A stretch of 64,000 nucleotides of DNA from Phenylobacterium sp. SCN 70-31 (GTDB taxonomy: Bacteria; Pseudomonadota; Alphaproteobacteria; Caulobacterales; Caulobacteraceae). This document shows, in pieces, positions 21,405 to 32,089 of the stretch; positions within the stretch are counted from its first letter, which is position 1; every line of letters starts with the position of its first letter. The notes below the pieces were generated by a model, which did not search any database, had not been told where the DNA came from, and was given only the letters and a program-made list of their open reading frames with translations. The position numbers were made by a program, and so were the translations under genes. The stretch is from the NCBI RefSeq assembly GCF_001724605.1, contig NZ_MEEX01000016.1, positions 24,953 through 88,952 on the forward strand. Reading direction: 5' to 3'.

Positions 21405-21538
21405 GCGTGGGTTCGAAAAGCAAAAAGCCGTGAAAATGCCGCCGTGTGAGGCGACGTTCAGATTTGCGCGGACAATATGTTGCCGTGGGCGTCGCCCGCA
21501 ACGCTGATTCCTGTCATCCCCGGTCGGGGGGAGTTCGT

Positions 21539-23644
21539 TTGGATACCAGAATTCGTAACGCCCTGCTCGCCGGTTGCGCCATCCTGGTGGCGACGACCGT
21601 GGCCCGCGCCCAGTCTCCCAATCCCGCGGGCGACCCGATCGGCGACCTCCTGGGCGGCGCGCCGCTGCCCGCAGCCCCCCAGCCCTACACCGCGATCCGC
21701 CCCAGCGGCGGTCCGGTGAGCGCCAGCGACCAGACGCTCCTGGCCCAGGGACTGGCGGCCGCGCGGCGCAGCGACACGGCGGGCGCCCGCAACGCCATCG
21801 CGGGCCTGTCGAACCCCGTCGCACGCCAGATCGTGACCTGGGCTCTGGTGGACACAAGCGCCAACATGCTGGGCTTCGCCGAACTGGACGCCGCCCGGCG
21901 CGACCTGGCGGACTTCCCCCGGGCCGGTCGGCGCCAGATCGCGGCCGAACGCGTACTGGAGACTTCGGGCAAGTCGCCCGCCGAGGTGGTGGCGTGGTTC
22001 GAAGGCCTTCCACCCGAGAGCCCTCAGGGGGCGATGGCGCTGGCGTCGGCGCTGCGCAGCCTCGGACGGGGCGCCGAGGCGCAGACGCTGATTCGCAGTT
22101 GGTGGCGGGACCGCAGCTTCGAGGCCGACGTCCAGCGCACGCTGCTGACGCGGTTCGGCGACATGCTGGGACCGGACGACCACGCCCGGCGGGCCGACAT
22201 CCTGCTGTACGGCGCACAAGGCCCCGCCGCGCGCGACATGATCGCTCTCCTGCCGCCCGACCGCCAGACGATGGCCCAGGTGCGCATCGCGCTGCGCGGC
22301 GATTCCGAGGCCGGCTACGGCGCGCTTTCCGCCGCCGACCAGCGGAGTCCAGGCGTGGCCTTCGAGCGCGTGGGCTTCCTCCGACGCAAGGGCCGCGAGG
22401 CCGAGGCCATCGCCCAACTCGCGCACGCCCCGCGCGAGGTGGCGACCGCGGAACAGGCCTCGCGCACTTGGAAGGGCGACCGCTACCGGCTGACGCTGTC
22501 GTCGATCCGCGCAGGCGACTGGCGCAGCGCCTATGCAGCGGCGGCCAACACCGGCCTGACCCAGGGGGCCGACGCGGCCGAGGCCGAGTTCTACGCCGGC
22601 TGGATCGCGCTCACCCGGCTGAAGGATCCCACGTCGGCGGCCCGGCACTTCGCGGCCATCGAACGGATCGGATCGTCGCCCATCACCCGCAGCCGCGCGC
22701 TCTACTGGCAGGGCCGGGCCGCCGAGGGCCGTGGCGACGCCACCGCGGCCGACAACTTCTACGCCCTGGCGGCCGAACACCCGACCGCCTTCTATGGCCA
22801 ACTCGCGGCCGAGAAGCTCCGCCTGCCGATCACCCTGCCGAAGGACCCCACGCCGACCGCCGCCGAGCGGGCGCGGTTCGAGAGCCGGCCGGCGGTGAAG
22901 GCCATGCGCCTGCTGGCCGAGCAGAACCAGATGGACCTGTTCCGGGTGTTCGCGCTGCACCTCGACGACACCCTGCCCGACCGGGCCGAAGGCGCGCTGC
23001 TGGTGGACGCCATCCGCGGCTACGGCGACCAGGACACCTCGATGAAGGCCGTCCGGGCGCTGGCGACGCGGAACCTCGTGCTGATCGATCGCGGCTATCC
23101 CGTGCGCGCCACACCGGAGGTGCCCGGCGCGCCGGAACCGGCGCTGATCCTGGGCATCACCCGCCAGGAGAGCGGCTTCGACCCCAAGGTGCGCTCGCAC
23201 GCGGACGCGCGGGGGATGATGCAGCTCCTCCCCTCGACGGCGGCCACCGTGGCCCGCCGCATGGGCGTCGGCTATTCGGCGGCGATGCTCTACGAGCCCG
23301 ACTACAACATGCGCCTGGGAACCAGTTTCCTCGGTCAGCTCGTGAACCAGTTCTCGGGGTCCTACATCATGGCGGCGGCCGGCTATAACGCCGGGCCCGG
23401 CCGCCCGCCCCAGTGGGCCGGGTTCTGCGGCGATCCTCGCGCCGGTTCGAACGACCCCATCGACTTCATCGAATGCATCCCGTTCTACGAGACGCGCAAC
23501 TACGTGATGCGGGTGATGGAGAACATGGTCGTGTATCGCGCCAAGCAGAACGGCGGGACCCTGCCGGCCACGCTCTCGGCCGACCTGCGGCGGGGTGGCT
23601 ACGGCTATGCGGTGGCGCAGCAATCGACGCCGGCGGCGCCATAG
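21539..23644 (+). CDS. Periplasmic soluble lytic murein transglycosylase
   Basis: Signal peptide after TTG start candidate; SLT domain [51 protein letters not shown]. Confidence 0.92.
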   Translation: MDTRIRNALLAGCAILVATTVARAQSPNPAGDPIGDLLGGAPLPAAPQPYTAIRPSGGPVSASDQTLLAQGLAAARRSDTAGARNAIAGLSNPVARQIVTWALVDTSANMLGFAELDAARRDLADFPRAGRRQIAAERVLETSGKSPAEVVAWFEGLPPESPQGAMALASALRSLGRGAEAQTLIRSWWRDRSFEADVQRTLLTRFGDMLGPDDHARRADILLYGAQGPAARDMIALLPPDRQTMAQVRIALRGDSEAGYGALSAADQRSPGVAFERVGFLRRKGREAEAIAQLAHAPREVATAEQASRTWKGDRYRLTLSSIRAGDWRSAYAAAANTGLTQGADAAEAEFYAGWIALTRLKDPTSAARHFAAIERIGSSPITRSRALYWQGRAAEGRGDATAADNFYALAAEHPTAFYGQLAAEKLRLPITLPKDPTPTAAERARFESRPAVKAMRLLAEQNQMDLFRVFALHLDDTLPDRAEGALLVDAIRGYGDQDTSMKAVRALATRNLVLIDRGYPVRATPEVPGAPEPALILGITRQESGFDPKVRSHADARGMMQLLPSTAATVARRMGVGYSAAMLYEPDYNMRLGTSFLGQLVNQFSGSYIMAAAGYNAGPGRPPQWAGFCGDPRAGSNDPIDFIECIPFYETRNYVMRVMENMVVYRAKQNGGTLPATLSADLRRGGYGYAVAQQSTPAAP

Positions 23645-23683
23645 GCGTCGTCGCGACGCCAGGGCATTCGCGACCGGCCGGGC

Positions 23684-24319
23684 TCAGTCGATGACCAGCC
23701 CGTGCAGCATCCCGTCCAGCGTGACTCCCATCAGCTCTTCGCGATCCGCCCACTCGAAGGTCGGCCGGCCGATGACCAGGGCCACCAGGCCGTGGCACGC
23801 CGTCCAGATCGCCTGGGCGGCCGTGTCGGCGTCGCCGATCCGGAGCCGGCCGGCGGCGGCGACCTCCTTCACCACGCCGGAGAAAGCCTCGTAGCATTCG
23901 CGGGCGAGGTCGGACGTCCGATCGGGCGACGGATCGGTCGAGGCGGGCGGCGTCGCGCAATAGACGAGGTGATAGGCGTTGGGATGCTCGAACCCCCAGC
24001 GCATGTAGGCATCCAGCATCATCCGCGTGCGCACCACCGGGTCCAGCGGCTTGGCCGCGATCTCGGTGTTGCTGCGCAACAGTTCGTTCAGCGTCCCCTC
24101 GACGATCTCGTGGAGGATGCAGGCCTTGTCGGCGAAGTGCATGTAGAGCGCGGTCGAGGACACGCCGACCTCGTCCGCGATCTTGCGGATGGTGGCGCCC
24201 TCGTAGCCCTCGGCGACGAAAATCCGCTCGGCGGCGGCCAGAATCTCGGCGCGGCGGAGGTGCCCATCGCCCTTCGCCTTGCGCGTGGTTTTCCGCGTCG
24301 CAGGCGCAACAGTGCCCAT
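23684..24319 (-). CDS. TetR/AcrR family transcriptional regulator
   Basis: RRAEILAAAERIFVAEGYEGATIRKIADEVGVSSTALYMHFADKACIL. Confidence 0.93.
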   Translation of the reverse strand: MGTVAPATRKTTRKAKGDGHLRRAEILAAAERIFVAEGYEGATIRKIADEVGVSSTALYMHFADKACILHEIVEGTLNELLRSNTEIAAKPLDPVVRTRMMLDAYMRWGFEHPNAYHLVYCATPPASTDPSPDRTSDLARECYEAFSGVVKEVAAAGRLRIGDADTAAQAIWTACHGLVALVIGRPTFEWADREELMGVTLDGMLHGLVID

Positions 24320-24430
24320 GAATCCTCCCCGCATACTCTAGCGGGGGGGAACGGACCCCAATTCCGCAACTGTGACAAGTCCTTGTCGGCCCACTGGACG
24401 CATAGCGCCCACTCCGCGTAAGGGGCCGGC

Positions 24431-25327
24431 ATGAGCCCGCCCCTCGTCGCGCCCGAGCCCGCCGTGATGCGTACGGTCGGCTGGTCGGACTATGCGCTGC
24501 TGGATTCCGGCGGCGGCCGGAAGCTGGAGCGATACGGTCCCTATCGCGTCGTGCGGCCCGAACCTCAGTGTCTCTGGACGCCTCGCCTCCCCGAGAGCGC
24601 GTGGTCCTCGGCCGACGCGGTCTTCGATCCCAGCGACGAGGAGGACGCCGGCCGCTGGCGCTTCCGGGACAGGCCGCGGGAGGCCTGGCCGCTCGCCTGG
24701 GGCGATGTCCGGTTCCAGGGACGCTTCACGGCGTTCCGTCACCTCGCCTTCTTTCCCGAACAGGCGGCGAACTGGGCGTGGCTCGACGGAAGAGTGCGGG
24801 CGTCCGCGGGCGCGCCGCGGGTGCTGAACCTGTTCGGCTACACGGGAGTGGCCAGCCTGGCGATGGCCGCCGCAGGCGCCGCGGTCACCCACGTGGACGC
24901 CTCGAAGAAGGCCGTGGCGTGGGCGCGCGAGAACGCGGAGCTATCCGGCCTTTCCGACCGGCCTGTCCGATGGATCGTCGAGGACGCCAAGAAGTACGTC
25001 CAGCGTGAGGCCCGGCGGGGATCCCGGTACGAAGGGATCGTCCTCGACCCGCCCAAATATGGCCGTGGCCCCGATGGCCAGGTCTGGCGACTGTTCGAGG
25101 ATCTCCCTGAGCTTGCCCGCCTATGCGGTGAACTTCTCTCGGAAAACGCCCGCTTCCTGGTTCTCAACGCCTATGCCGAACGGATTTCGGGCGCGGCGCT
25201 GGCCGGTCTCCTGGCCGAAGTGCTGGCCGACCGGGGCGGTCGCATCGAATGGGGCGAACTGGCGCTCGAGGAGGAACGCGGCGACCGCGCCATCGGCATG
25301 AGCTTCTACGCGCGGTGGTCGGCTTGA
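24431..25327 (+). CDS. Class I SAM-dependent (RlmI-like) methyltransferase
   Basis: VLNLFGYTGVASLAMAAAGAAVTHVDASKKAVAWARENAELSGL, GIVLDPPKYGRGPDG. Confidence 0.88.
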   Translation: MSPPLVAPEPAVMRTVGWSDYALLDSGGGRKLERYGPYRVVRPEPQCLWTPRLPESAWSSADAVFDPSDEEDAGRWRFRDRPREAWPLAWGDVRFQGRFTAFRHLAFFPEQAANWAWLDGRVRASAGAPRVLNLFGYTGVASLAMAAAGAAVTHVDASKKAVAWARENAELSGLSDRPVRWIVEDAKKYVQREARRGSRYEGIVLDPPKYGRGPDGQVWRLFEDLPELARLCGELLSENARFLVLNAYAERISGAALAGLLAEVLADRGGRIEWGELALEEERGDRAIGMSFYARWSA

Positions 25328-26115
25328 GCGCGCGGACGATCACCTCGCTCCAGAACCCGACGGTCAAGGCCGTCCGCGCCCTGCACATGCGCAAGACCCG
25401 CGACGAGACCGGCCTGTTCCTGGCGGAGGGCCTCAAGAACGTCATCGAAGGGATCGACACGGGCCATCCGCCGCGCGTCCTCCTGCACGGCCCCGACGCC
25501 ATGTCGCACCCGATGATGCGCAAGGCCGCACAGGCGACGCTGGCCGCACGTGGCGAAGTGATCGAGGTGTCGCACGACATCCTGGCCAAGGTGTCGCGCC
25601 GCGAGAACCCCCAGGCGGTGGTGGGCGTCTTCCGCCAGGCGTTCACCGCGCTCGACAACGTGCAGCCCGGCCCGGCGCGGTGCGTGGTGGCCCTGCACCG
25701 CGTACGCGACCCCGGCAATCTCGGCACGATCGTGCGGACCGCCGACGCGGCGGGATGCGGCGCGGTGATCCTTGTGGGCGAGTGTTGCGATCCCCACGCG
25801 GTGGAGGCGGTGCGGGCCACCATGGGCTCGATCTTCGCCGTGCCGCTGGCCAGGGCGGGCGAGTCCGAGTTCGCCGCCTGGCGTGCCGGCTGGACGGGCT
25901 CGGTGGTCGGCACCCTGCTCTCGGCCTCGGTCGATCACCGGGCGGCGACCTATGCGAAGCCTGCGCTGGTGCTGATGGGCAACGAGCAACAGGGCCTGCC
26001 GCCCGAGATGGCGGCGCTCTGCGACGTGAACGTGAAGATCCCGATGCGCGGCCGCGCCGACAGCCTCAACCTGTCGGTGGCGACGGGGGTGATGATCTAC
26101 GCCGCGACGAACTGA
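25324..26115 (+). CDS. TrmH/SpoU family RNA 2'-O-methyltransferase
   Basis: HRVRDPGNLGTIVRTADAAGCGAVILVG, LMGNEQQGLPPEM, IPMRGRADSLNLSVATGVMIY; TTGA overlap with previous gene suggests TTG start. Confidence 0.92.
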   Translation: MSARTITSLQNPTVKAVRALHMRKTRDETGLFLAEGLKNVIEGIDTGHPPRVLLHGPDAMSHPMMRKAAQATLAARGEVIEVSHDILAKVSRRENPQAVVGVFRQAFTALDNVQPGPARCVVALHRVRDPGNLGTIVRTADAAGCGAVILVGECCDPHAVEAVRATMGSIFAVPLARAGESEFAAWRAGWTGSVVGTLLSASVDHRAATYAKPALVLMGNEQQGLPPEMAALCDVNVKIPMRGRADSLNLSVATGVMIYAATN

Positions 26116-26208
26116 TCGTTCGACGGTTTACATCCCCGCGCGCCGCCCCGAAGATCGTTCCGTCGGCTATCGACCGACCGATGGCTCAAAAATGATTTCA
26201 GGGCGGAA

Positions 26209-27711
26209 ATGCGGATGGCCGAAATCACTTCGTCTGACACCCCCTCCGCGGCCGCTTCGCCGGCCGTGACGACGCCGAAACCCTCGCTGTGGACCAAGCT
26301 GGCCTACGGTTTCGGATCGGTCGCCTACGGGGTGAAGGACCAGGGCTTCAACTATTTCCTGCTGCTCTTCTACAGTCAGGTGATCGGACTGGACGCGCGC
26401 CTCGTCGGCTTCGCCATCACGGCCGCCCTGGTCCTGGACGCCATCAGCGACCCCGTGGTCGGCTACTGGTCCGACAATTTCCGGTCCAGATGGGGCCGGC
26501 GGCACGTGTTCATGTACGCCTCGGCGATCCCCGTGGCGGCGACCTACTTCCTGCTGTGGAACCCGCCGGAAGGCCTCTCCCAGATGGCCCTCTTCTGGTA
26601 CCTGCTCTGCATGGCGGTGCTGATCCGGACCTCCATCACCTTCTACGAGACGCCCAGTTCGGCGCTCGCCCCCGAACTCTCGGACGACTACGACCAGCGC
26701 AGTTCGCTGCTCAGCTTCCGCTACTATTTCGGCTGGAGCGGCGGCAACGCCATGTCGGTGCTGATGTTCATGGCGGTGTTCCCCGCCTTCGCCACCGCCA
26801 CCATCGCCAACGGCCAGTTCAACCGCGACGCCTACGCTCTCTATGGCGTCATCGGCTCGGCGCTGATCTTCGTCGCCATCCTAGTTTCCGCGCTGGGAAC
26901 CCATTCGCGGATTCCCCACCTCAAGCCGCCACCGCCGAAGCGCCGCATCACCCTGATGGCCATCTTCCGCGAGATCTTCGAGACCCTGGCGAACCGCTCG
27001 TTCCTGGCGCTCTTCGTCGCCGCGATGCTCGGCGCCGTCGCCACGGGCCTCTCGGCCGCCCTGGCCTTCTACTTCTCCACCTATTTCTGGGGCTTCTCGC
27101 CGCAGCAGATCGGCCTGATCACCATGAGCGTCTTCGTCTCGGCGATCATCGGCTCGGTCCTGGCGCCGATCGCGACGCGCACCCTGGGCAAGAAGCGCGG
27201 CGCCATGATCATCGGCTTGATCGCGTTCCTTGGCGCGCCTCTGCCCATCGTCCTGCGGCTGATGGGCGTCCTGCCGGACAACGGTCATCCGCTCGTGTTC
27301 GCGCTGGTGCTCGGGACGACCATGATCGACACCGGGCTGATCATCTGCTTCCAGATCCTGTCCGCATCGATGCTGGCCGACCTCGTCGAGGCGGCGGAAC
27401 TGAGGACCGGGCGACGCTCGGAAGGCGTCTTCTTCGCCGCCTCCACCTTCATCCGGAAGTCGGTGCAGGGCCTGGGCGTGATCACCGCGGGCTTCGTGCT
27501 GACGGCGGCGCAGTTCCCGGCCGGCGCATCTCCGTCCGAGGTGCCGCAGGACGCGCTCCTGCGTCTCGGGACCTACTACGTCCCGACCATTCTCTGTCTG
27601 TGGATGGCGATGATGGCGGTGATGGCCACCTACAAGCTGAGCCGCGAGGGGCACGAGGAGAACCTGCGCCAGCTCGCCGCCAAATCGGCCGGAGATTCGA
27701 AGGCCGACTGA
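26209..27711 (+). CDS. GPH-type (glycoside-pentoside-hexuronide:cation symporter) MFS transporter
   Basis: KLAYGFGSVAYGVKDQGFNYFLLLFYSQVIG, DAISDPVVGYWSDNFRSRWGRRHVFMYASAIP. Confidence 0.88.
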   Translation: MRMAEITSSDTPSAAASPAVTTPKPSLWTKLAYGFGSVAYGVKDQGFNYFLLLFYSQVIGLDARLVGFAITAALVLDAISDPVVGYWSDNFRSRWGRRHVFMYASAIPVAATYFLLWNPPEGLSQMALFWYLLCMAVLIRTSITFYETPSSALAPELSDDYDQRSSLLSFRYYFGWSGGNAMSVLMFMAVFPAFATATIANGQFNRDAYALYGVIGSALIFVAILVSALGTHSRIPHLKPPPPKRRITLMAIFREIFETLANRSFLALFVAAMLGAVATGLSAALAFYFSTYFWGFSPQQIGLITMSVFVSAIIGSVLAPIATRTLGKKRGAMIIGLIAFLGAPLPIVLRLMGVLPDNGHPLVFALVLGTTMIDTGLIICFQILSASMLADLVEAAELRTGRRSEGVFFAASTFIRKSVQGLGVITAGFVLTAAQFPAGASPSEVPQDALLRLGTYYVPTILCLWMAMMAVMATYKLSREGHEENLRQLAAKSAGDSKAD

Positions 27712-27784
27712 CGCCGGGGTTTCGCAACCCCGACGCCGGCATGGCCACGCGCGACAAAGGCCGTCGCGGGGCGGATCGGGCGAT

Positions 27785-28387
27785 CTAGGCCGTCACAGCC
27801 ACCCGCCGCCGCTGGCGCAGCATGGCGCCGGCGGCGCCGAAGCCCACGATCATCAGAGCCCAGGCGCCAGGCTCTGGCGCCGCCGCCATGACCGAAGGGG
27901 TCAGTTCCAGGCGCCAGCCCCCGTAGACGCCGGAGACGCCGCCCGACGTGTCGGCGGCCTTAAGGGTCCAGGTCCCGGCCGAGTTCAGGCCGTTGAACGC
28001 GCCGAGCGCCTGGAAGGGCCGATAAACCGCGATGTCGACCAGCGGGAAGCTGGTGATGGCGGTGGCCGCGGCGTCGTCGAAGGTGAGCGTGTCACGCAGA
28101 TAGCTGTTGAAGCCATGGTTCCGGAAGAGCTGGACCACCACGTCGCCCTTCGAGAGGAAGAACTGCACATCGCCCGAGAAGTTGTGCGACAGCCCGTCGA
28201 TGCTGAGGTTGACGTCGTCGATCAGGAACGAGTCCGCGATCTCGATGGTGGAGAGCGTGAAGCTGTTGTCGGGAATCAGCGCGCCGGCGCCGCTGTAAGT
28301 CACGGTCGTTGCGGCGGCGGCCGGGCTGGCGAGGATCGCGGCGACGGCAAGCGGGGCGGCCACGAAGGGCGACAGGAAACGGATCAT
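27785..28387 (-). CDS. PEPxxWA-CTERM sorted protein with proprotein-convertase P-like domain
   Basis: Signal peptide; NFSGDVQFFLSKGDVVVQLFRNHG...AGTWTLKAADTSGGVSGVYGGWRLEL; C-terminus PEPGAWALMIVGFGAAGAMLRQRRR. Confidence 0.85.
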   Translation of the reverse strand: MIRFLSPFVAAPLAVAAILASPAAAATTVTYSGAGALIPDNSFTLSTIEIADSFLIDDVNLSIDGLSHNFSGDVQFFLSKGDVVVQLFRNHGFNSYLRDTLTFDDAAATAITSFPLVDIAVYRPFQALGAFNGLNSAGTWTLKAADTSGGVSGVYGGWRLELTPSVMAAAPEPGAWALMIVGFGAAGAMLRQRRRVAVTA

Positions 28388-28413
28388 TCTCGGATAACTC
28401 CAATGAGGTGGGT

Positions 28414-28929
28414 TCAGCAGCCCTTCTGGGCGTGCAGGTCGGTGAGGCGGGTGAGGCGTTGGCTCTCGACGCTGGCGTCGACGGCCTGGCCGGTGGGCGC
28501 GGGCGACGCGTCGTAGCCGCCGAAGCCGGGGGCGCCGAAGCCGGGCGCGCCGGCCATCATCTGCTGTTACATGGCCTGGGCCTGGACCTGGGCCTGAAGC
28601 GAACCCAGCGCCTGCTGGGCGATGTAGCCGCTCTGGCCCCCTCCCCCCAGGCCGCCCAGACCTCCGGGGCCGCCGCCCTTGCCCAGCACACCGCTGCTGC
28701 TGGCGATCTGAAGCGCCGTGCTGGCGAAGCCCAGCAGCTTGCGGCCGGACTCGGCGCGCTTCGCGGCCTTGGCCTTGGCCGACGACAGCGCGTTCATCTC
28801 GTCCGCGAGCGCCTGGCAGCTCATGTCGGCGTCGCCGGCGCGGACCAGCTCGACGGTGTCGGCCGAGGCCGAGGCGGTGGCGAGCAACGCCACCAGGACG
28901 CCGCACGCGAGGCGGCTGGATCGAAACAT
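28414..28929 (-). pseudogene. Secreted Gly-rich hypothetical protein interrupted by an in-frame TAA (28567-28569)
   Basis: Signal-peptide ORF ...LGSLQAQVQAQAM stops at TAA, and the same frame continues QQMMAGAPGFGAPGFGGYDASPAPTGQAVDASVESQRLTRLTDLHAQKGC to a TGA at 28414. Confidence 0.55.
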
Positions 28930-29175
28930 CTCGTGAAACTCCATGGAGCCGGTCCTGAGCCTGGAAACATCTTCCTCGGGGCGGACCCGGCCGTTCGATG
29001 GCCGCGGCTTCTGGCGACGCCCAGGGCGCCTGTCAGGTCGAATGCGCCGGACATGGCCAAGCCTGCGGTGGGCATGCCGGCTTTGCGCCGAACACCGCCC
29101 TGGATGCGGTGGAGACGGAGGCGCAGGCGCCGATCTGCGTCTATGGTCCCGCCGACCTCGCTTCCCGGGAACGCC

Positions 29176-30309
29176 ATGAGCTTCGGCTGGACATCACTGT
29201 CGGATCGCACGCGGACCGCGCTCAGGGCCGCGATGGTGCTGTGGACGCTGGGCTACGCGCTGGTGATCGCCGTGATCACCATCTTCGGCGCCCGGACGGC
29301 GACCGTCGATCTGGCCATCAGCGCCGGCCTGTGGTGCGTCGCCGTGGCGCAGGCCGTGGCGCTCTACGCCCTGTGGCGGCGGATGGAGCGGCGCCCACCT
29401 GTGGGACGCTGGATCGCCATGCTGGGCGCTTGCCTCGCCGCGGCGGCGCTGCAGACCGCCATCGACATCAGCATCTACTATGCCCTCGCCCAGACGGTTC
29501 TGCCCGAGTGGTCGGACTGGGCGACGATGGAATCCGGACGGGTGGGCGGCGTCTGGATTCTCTACTCCTGGACCTTCCTCCTGAACCTCTCGCTCTATTG
29601 GGCGCTCAGCCTCAGCGAGCAGGCGCGCGAACAGGGCCGCCGGGCCGCCGAGGCCGAGGCGGCCGCCGAGCGGGCGGAACTCACGGCCCAGCGGGCGCAG
29701 CTCGCGGCGCTGCGCCTGCAACTGAACCCGCACTTCCTGTTCAACACCCTGAACGCGATCTCGACGCTGGTGATGGAACGTGACGTCTCCCGGGCGGATC
29801 AGATGATCGAGCGTCTGTCGGACTTCCTGCGCGCCTCGCTGTCGATGGACCCGGCCGCGACGATCCCACTGGGCGAGGAGATGGACATCGCCCAGGCCTA
29901 TCTGGAGATCGAGGCCGTGCGCTTCGAAGGCCGCCTGGCGGTGGAGTTGGACTGTCCCGAGGCGCTACGGACGGCGCAGGTTCCCGGCTTCATGTTGCAG
30001 CCGCTCGTGGAGAACGCGATCAAGTACGCCGTGGCCCCGTCCCTGCGGCCCGTGACCGTCCGCGTGTCGGCGGCGTCGGACGGCGAGACGTTGATCCTGC
30101 GGGTGGCCGACGACGGCGATCCCGTCGACCCGGCCATGATCCTGGCCGGGGCTGGCGTGGGCCTGGCCAATACCCGGGCGCGCTTGAAGAACCTGTTCGA
30201 CGAACGTGGAACGCTCTCCGCCGGCCCGCGCGACGGCGGCTATCTGGCGGAGATTCGCATGCCCCTGGTCCCGCGCCCGTCCGGCGCCCGCAGCGGAGTG
30301 GCGGCATGA
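29176..30309 (+). CDS. LytS/AlgZ-type sensor histidine kinase
   Basis: LQLNPHFLFNTLNAISTLV, MLQPLVENAIKYAV, GVGLANTRARL; N-terminal TM segments. Confidence 0.93.
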   Translation: MSFGWTSLSDRTRTALRAAMVLWTLGYALVIAVITIFGARTATVDLAISAGLWCVAVAQAVALYALWRRMERRPPVGRWIAMLGACLAAAALQTAIDISIYYALAQTVLPEWSDWATMESGRVGGVWILYSWTFLLNLSLYWALSLSEQAREQGRRAAEAEAAAERAELTAQRAQLAALRLQLNPHFLFNTLNAISTLVMERDVSRADQMIERLSDFLRASLSMDPAATIPLGEEMDIAQAYLEIEAVRFEGRLAVELDCPEALRTAQVPGFMLQPLVENAIKYAVAPSLRPVTVRVSAASDGETLILRVADDGDPVDPAMILAGAGVGLANTRARLKNLFDERGTLSAGPRDGGYLAEIRMPLVPRPSGARSGVAA

Positions 30310-31088
30310 CGTTGCGGGTGGTCCTGGTGGACGACGAGCCGATCGCGCTGCGCCGGCTGGCCCTGGCGTTGCAGGACGTGGCGGGCGTCGAGGTGGTGGG
30401 CTCGGCGGGCGATGGCCTCTCAGCCGAGGCCCTGATCGCCGAAAAGAGCCCGGACGTGGTGATCCTGGACATCCAGATGCCGGGTCGGACGGGCCTGAGT
30501 CTCGCCGCCGCGCTGCCGGCCGAGAGTCGCCCCGAGGTGATCTTCGTCACCGCCTTCGAACACTACGCCCCCGACGCCTTCGACGTGGAGGCCGCCGACT
30601 ACGTCCTGAAGCCCGTCCGCATCGACCGGCTGAGGCAGGCGATCGAGCGGGTGCGGCGGCGCCTGGCGCTGCGCGAAGCCGAGGCCAGCGTGGCCACTCT
30701 GACCGCCGAGATGGAGGCCCTGCATCGCCAGCGCCAGGGCGACGCCGACGACGGTCTGCCCAACGCCGTCTGGGCGCCGGCCAAGGGCGGCGACGTCCGG
30801 GTGACCGCCGCCTCCATCGTCTGGATCGAGGCGGCCGGGGACTATGTGATCCTGCACACGGCCCATCGCAGCCACATGCTGCGCGCCACTCTCACCGAAC
30901 TGGAGAAGGTGTTCAGCCCCACCCTGATCCGGCGCGTCCACCGCTCGGCGATGGTGAACATGACCCTTGTCGAAGGCGTGAAGCGTCCGGGCCGCGGGGC
31001 GCTGACCCTGGTGCTGGAGGCCAAGACCGAGGTGCCGGTGGGCCCCAACTACACGCAGGCGGTCGCGACCGCGCTCAGGATCGAATGA
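30306..31088 (+). CDS. LytTR family response regulator
   Basis: Receiver VVLVDDEPIALRRL...VVILDIQMPG; LytTR domain VTAASIVWIEAAGDYVILHT...RRVHRSAMVN; ATGA overlap with kinase. Confidence 0.94.
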   Translation: MTLRVVLVDDEPIALRRLALALQDVAGVEVVGSAGDGLSAEALIAEKSPDVVILDIQMPGRTGLSLAAALPAESRPEVIFVTAFEHYAPDAFDVEAADYVLKPVRIDRLRQAIERVRRRLALREAEASVATLTAEMEALHRQRQGDADDGLPNAVWAPAKGGDVRVTAASIVWIEAAGDYVILHTAHRSHMLRATLTELEKVFSPTLIRRVHRSAMVNMTLVEGVKRPGRGALTLVLEAKTEVPVGPNYTQAVATALRIE

Positions 31089-31095
31089 GAGAGCG

Positions 31096-31126
31096 GGCCG
31101 GGCTCAGCGTGGAGGCGAGCCCGGCC
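31096..31126 (+). terminator. Intrinsic terminator after the LytS/LytTR operon
   Basis: Perfect 10-bp stem GGCCGGGCTC/GAGCCCGGCC followed by TTTCGTC. Confidence 0.65.
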
Positions 31127-31190
31127 TTTCGTCCCGCGTCCGGTGGCGGCCGGCGTCTCCACGGGGGAGTCGCCGGCGCCCGACGCGGAC

Positions 31191-31886
31191 TTAGGCGGAG
31201 ACCCGCGCGCCGATCCTGCGGCCGCGGATGGCGGCTCCGGCCATTCCGAAACCAAGGATCATGACGGCCCAGGTGGACGGTTCGGGAATGCCGCCCGTGA
31301 TCGGCGTCGACACGTCGGCCGTGAAGCCGATGTTCTGGAAATCCACTTCCCGGTTGGAGCCGGTCAGGAAGGCCGTGACGTATCGGACGTTGAGCGGCGC
31401 AGCCAGCGCAATGTCCTCGGCCTTGATGCCGCCCGGACTTCCCAGGGCCGGGTTCACCGACAGCGATCCCACCAGGGCGTTGGCGCCGTTGTAGAACGTG
31501 AAGAGGATATTATCGACGTCGTAGCCTTCGGCCGTGTAGTTCCAGAAGTGGAGTGTCGAGATGTCGTACTCTTGCTGGAAGTCGAACAGCAGTTCGAGCC
31601 CACCGCCCACCGCGTCGGCGGTGAACCAGATGTGGGTGTTCTGGTCGTGAAACTCCTCGGCGTCGGCCGACGGCGCGTCGATGACCTTCTCGATGGTGAG
31701 GCCGGGACTGTTGGTAAAGGTGTTGTTGAAGGTGCCCGGCGACGTGCCCGGACCGACCGCGACCGTGATCAGATCCTTGTTCAGGTAGATGGCGGACATC
31801 GCCGGAGCGCCGAACGACAACGAAGCTGCGGCGACGAGACCGCCCAGAGCCAGGACACGCGAGGGGAGCATTATTCCCATCCTCAT
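31191..31886 (-). CDS. PEPxxWA-CTERM sorted secreted protein
   Basis: Signal peptide; C-terminus PEPSTWAVMILGFGMAGAAIRGRR. Confidence 0.85.
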   Translation of the reverse strand: MRMGIMLPSRVLALGGLVAAASLSFGAPAMSAIYLNKDLITVAVGPGTSPGTFNNTFTNSPGLTIEKVIDAPSADAEEFHDQNTHIWFTADAVGGGLELLFDFQQEYDISTLHFWNYTAEGYDVDNILFTFYNGANALVGSLSVNPALGSPGGIKAEDIALAAPLNVRYVTAFLTGSNREVDFQNIGFTADVSTPITGGIPEPSTWAVMILGFGMAGAAIRGRRIGARVSA

Positions 31887-32089
31887 AGATTTGCGTGTCG
31901 ACCAGACGTTAAGCCGCGTGATGGCTCGGGGTCAAGACTTGTAGAAGCGCGCTGCAAACCGATCTTCGTCAGTAGAGTTGTATAATACGCCTCGCAGGCG
32001 AGTACAGAAGTGCTTCGGAAACCGCGCGCTGGATTGACCAGTCCCCCCGGAGCCGCACGACATGCCGCCAAAGGGCGACCCGCCTGCTG

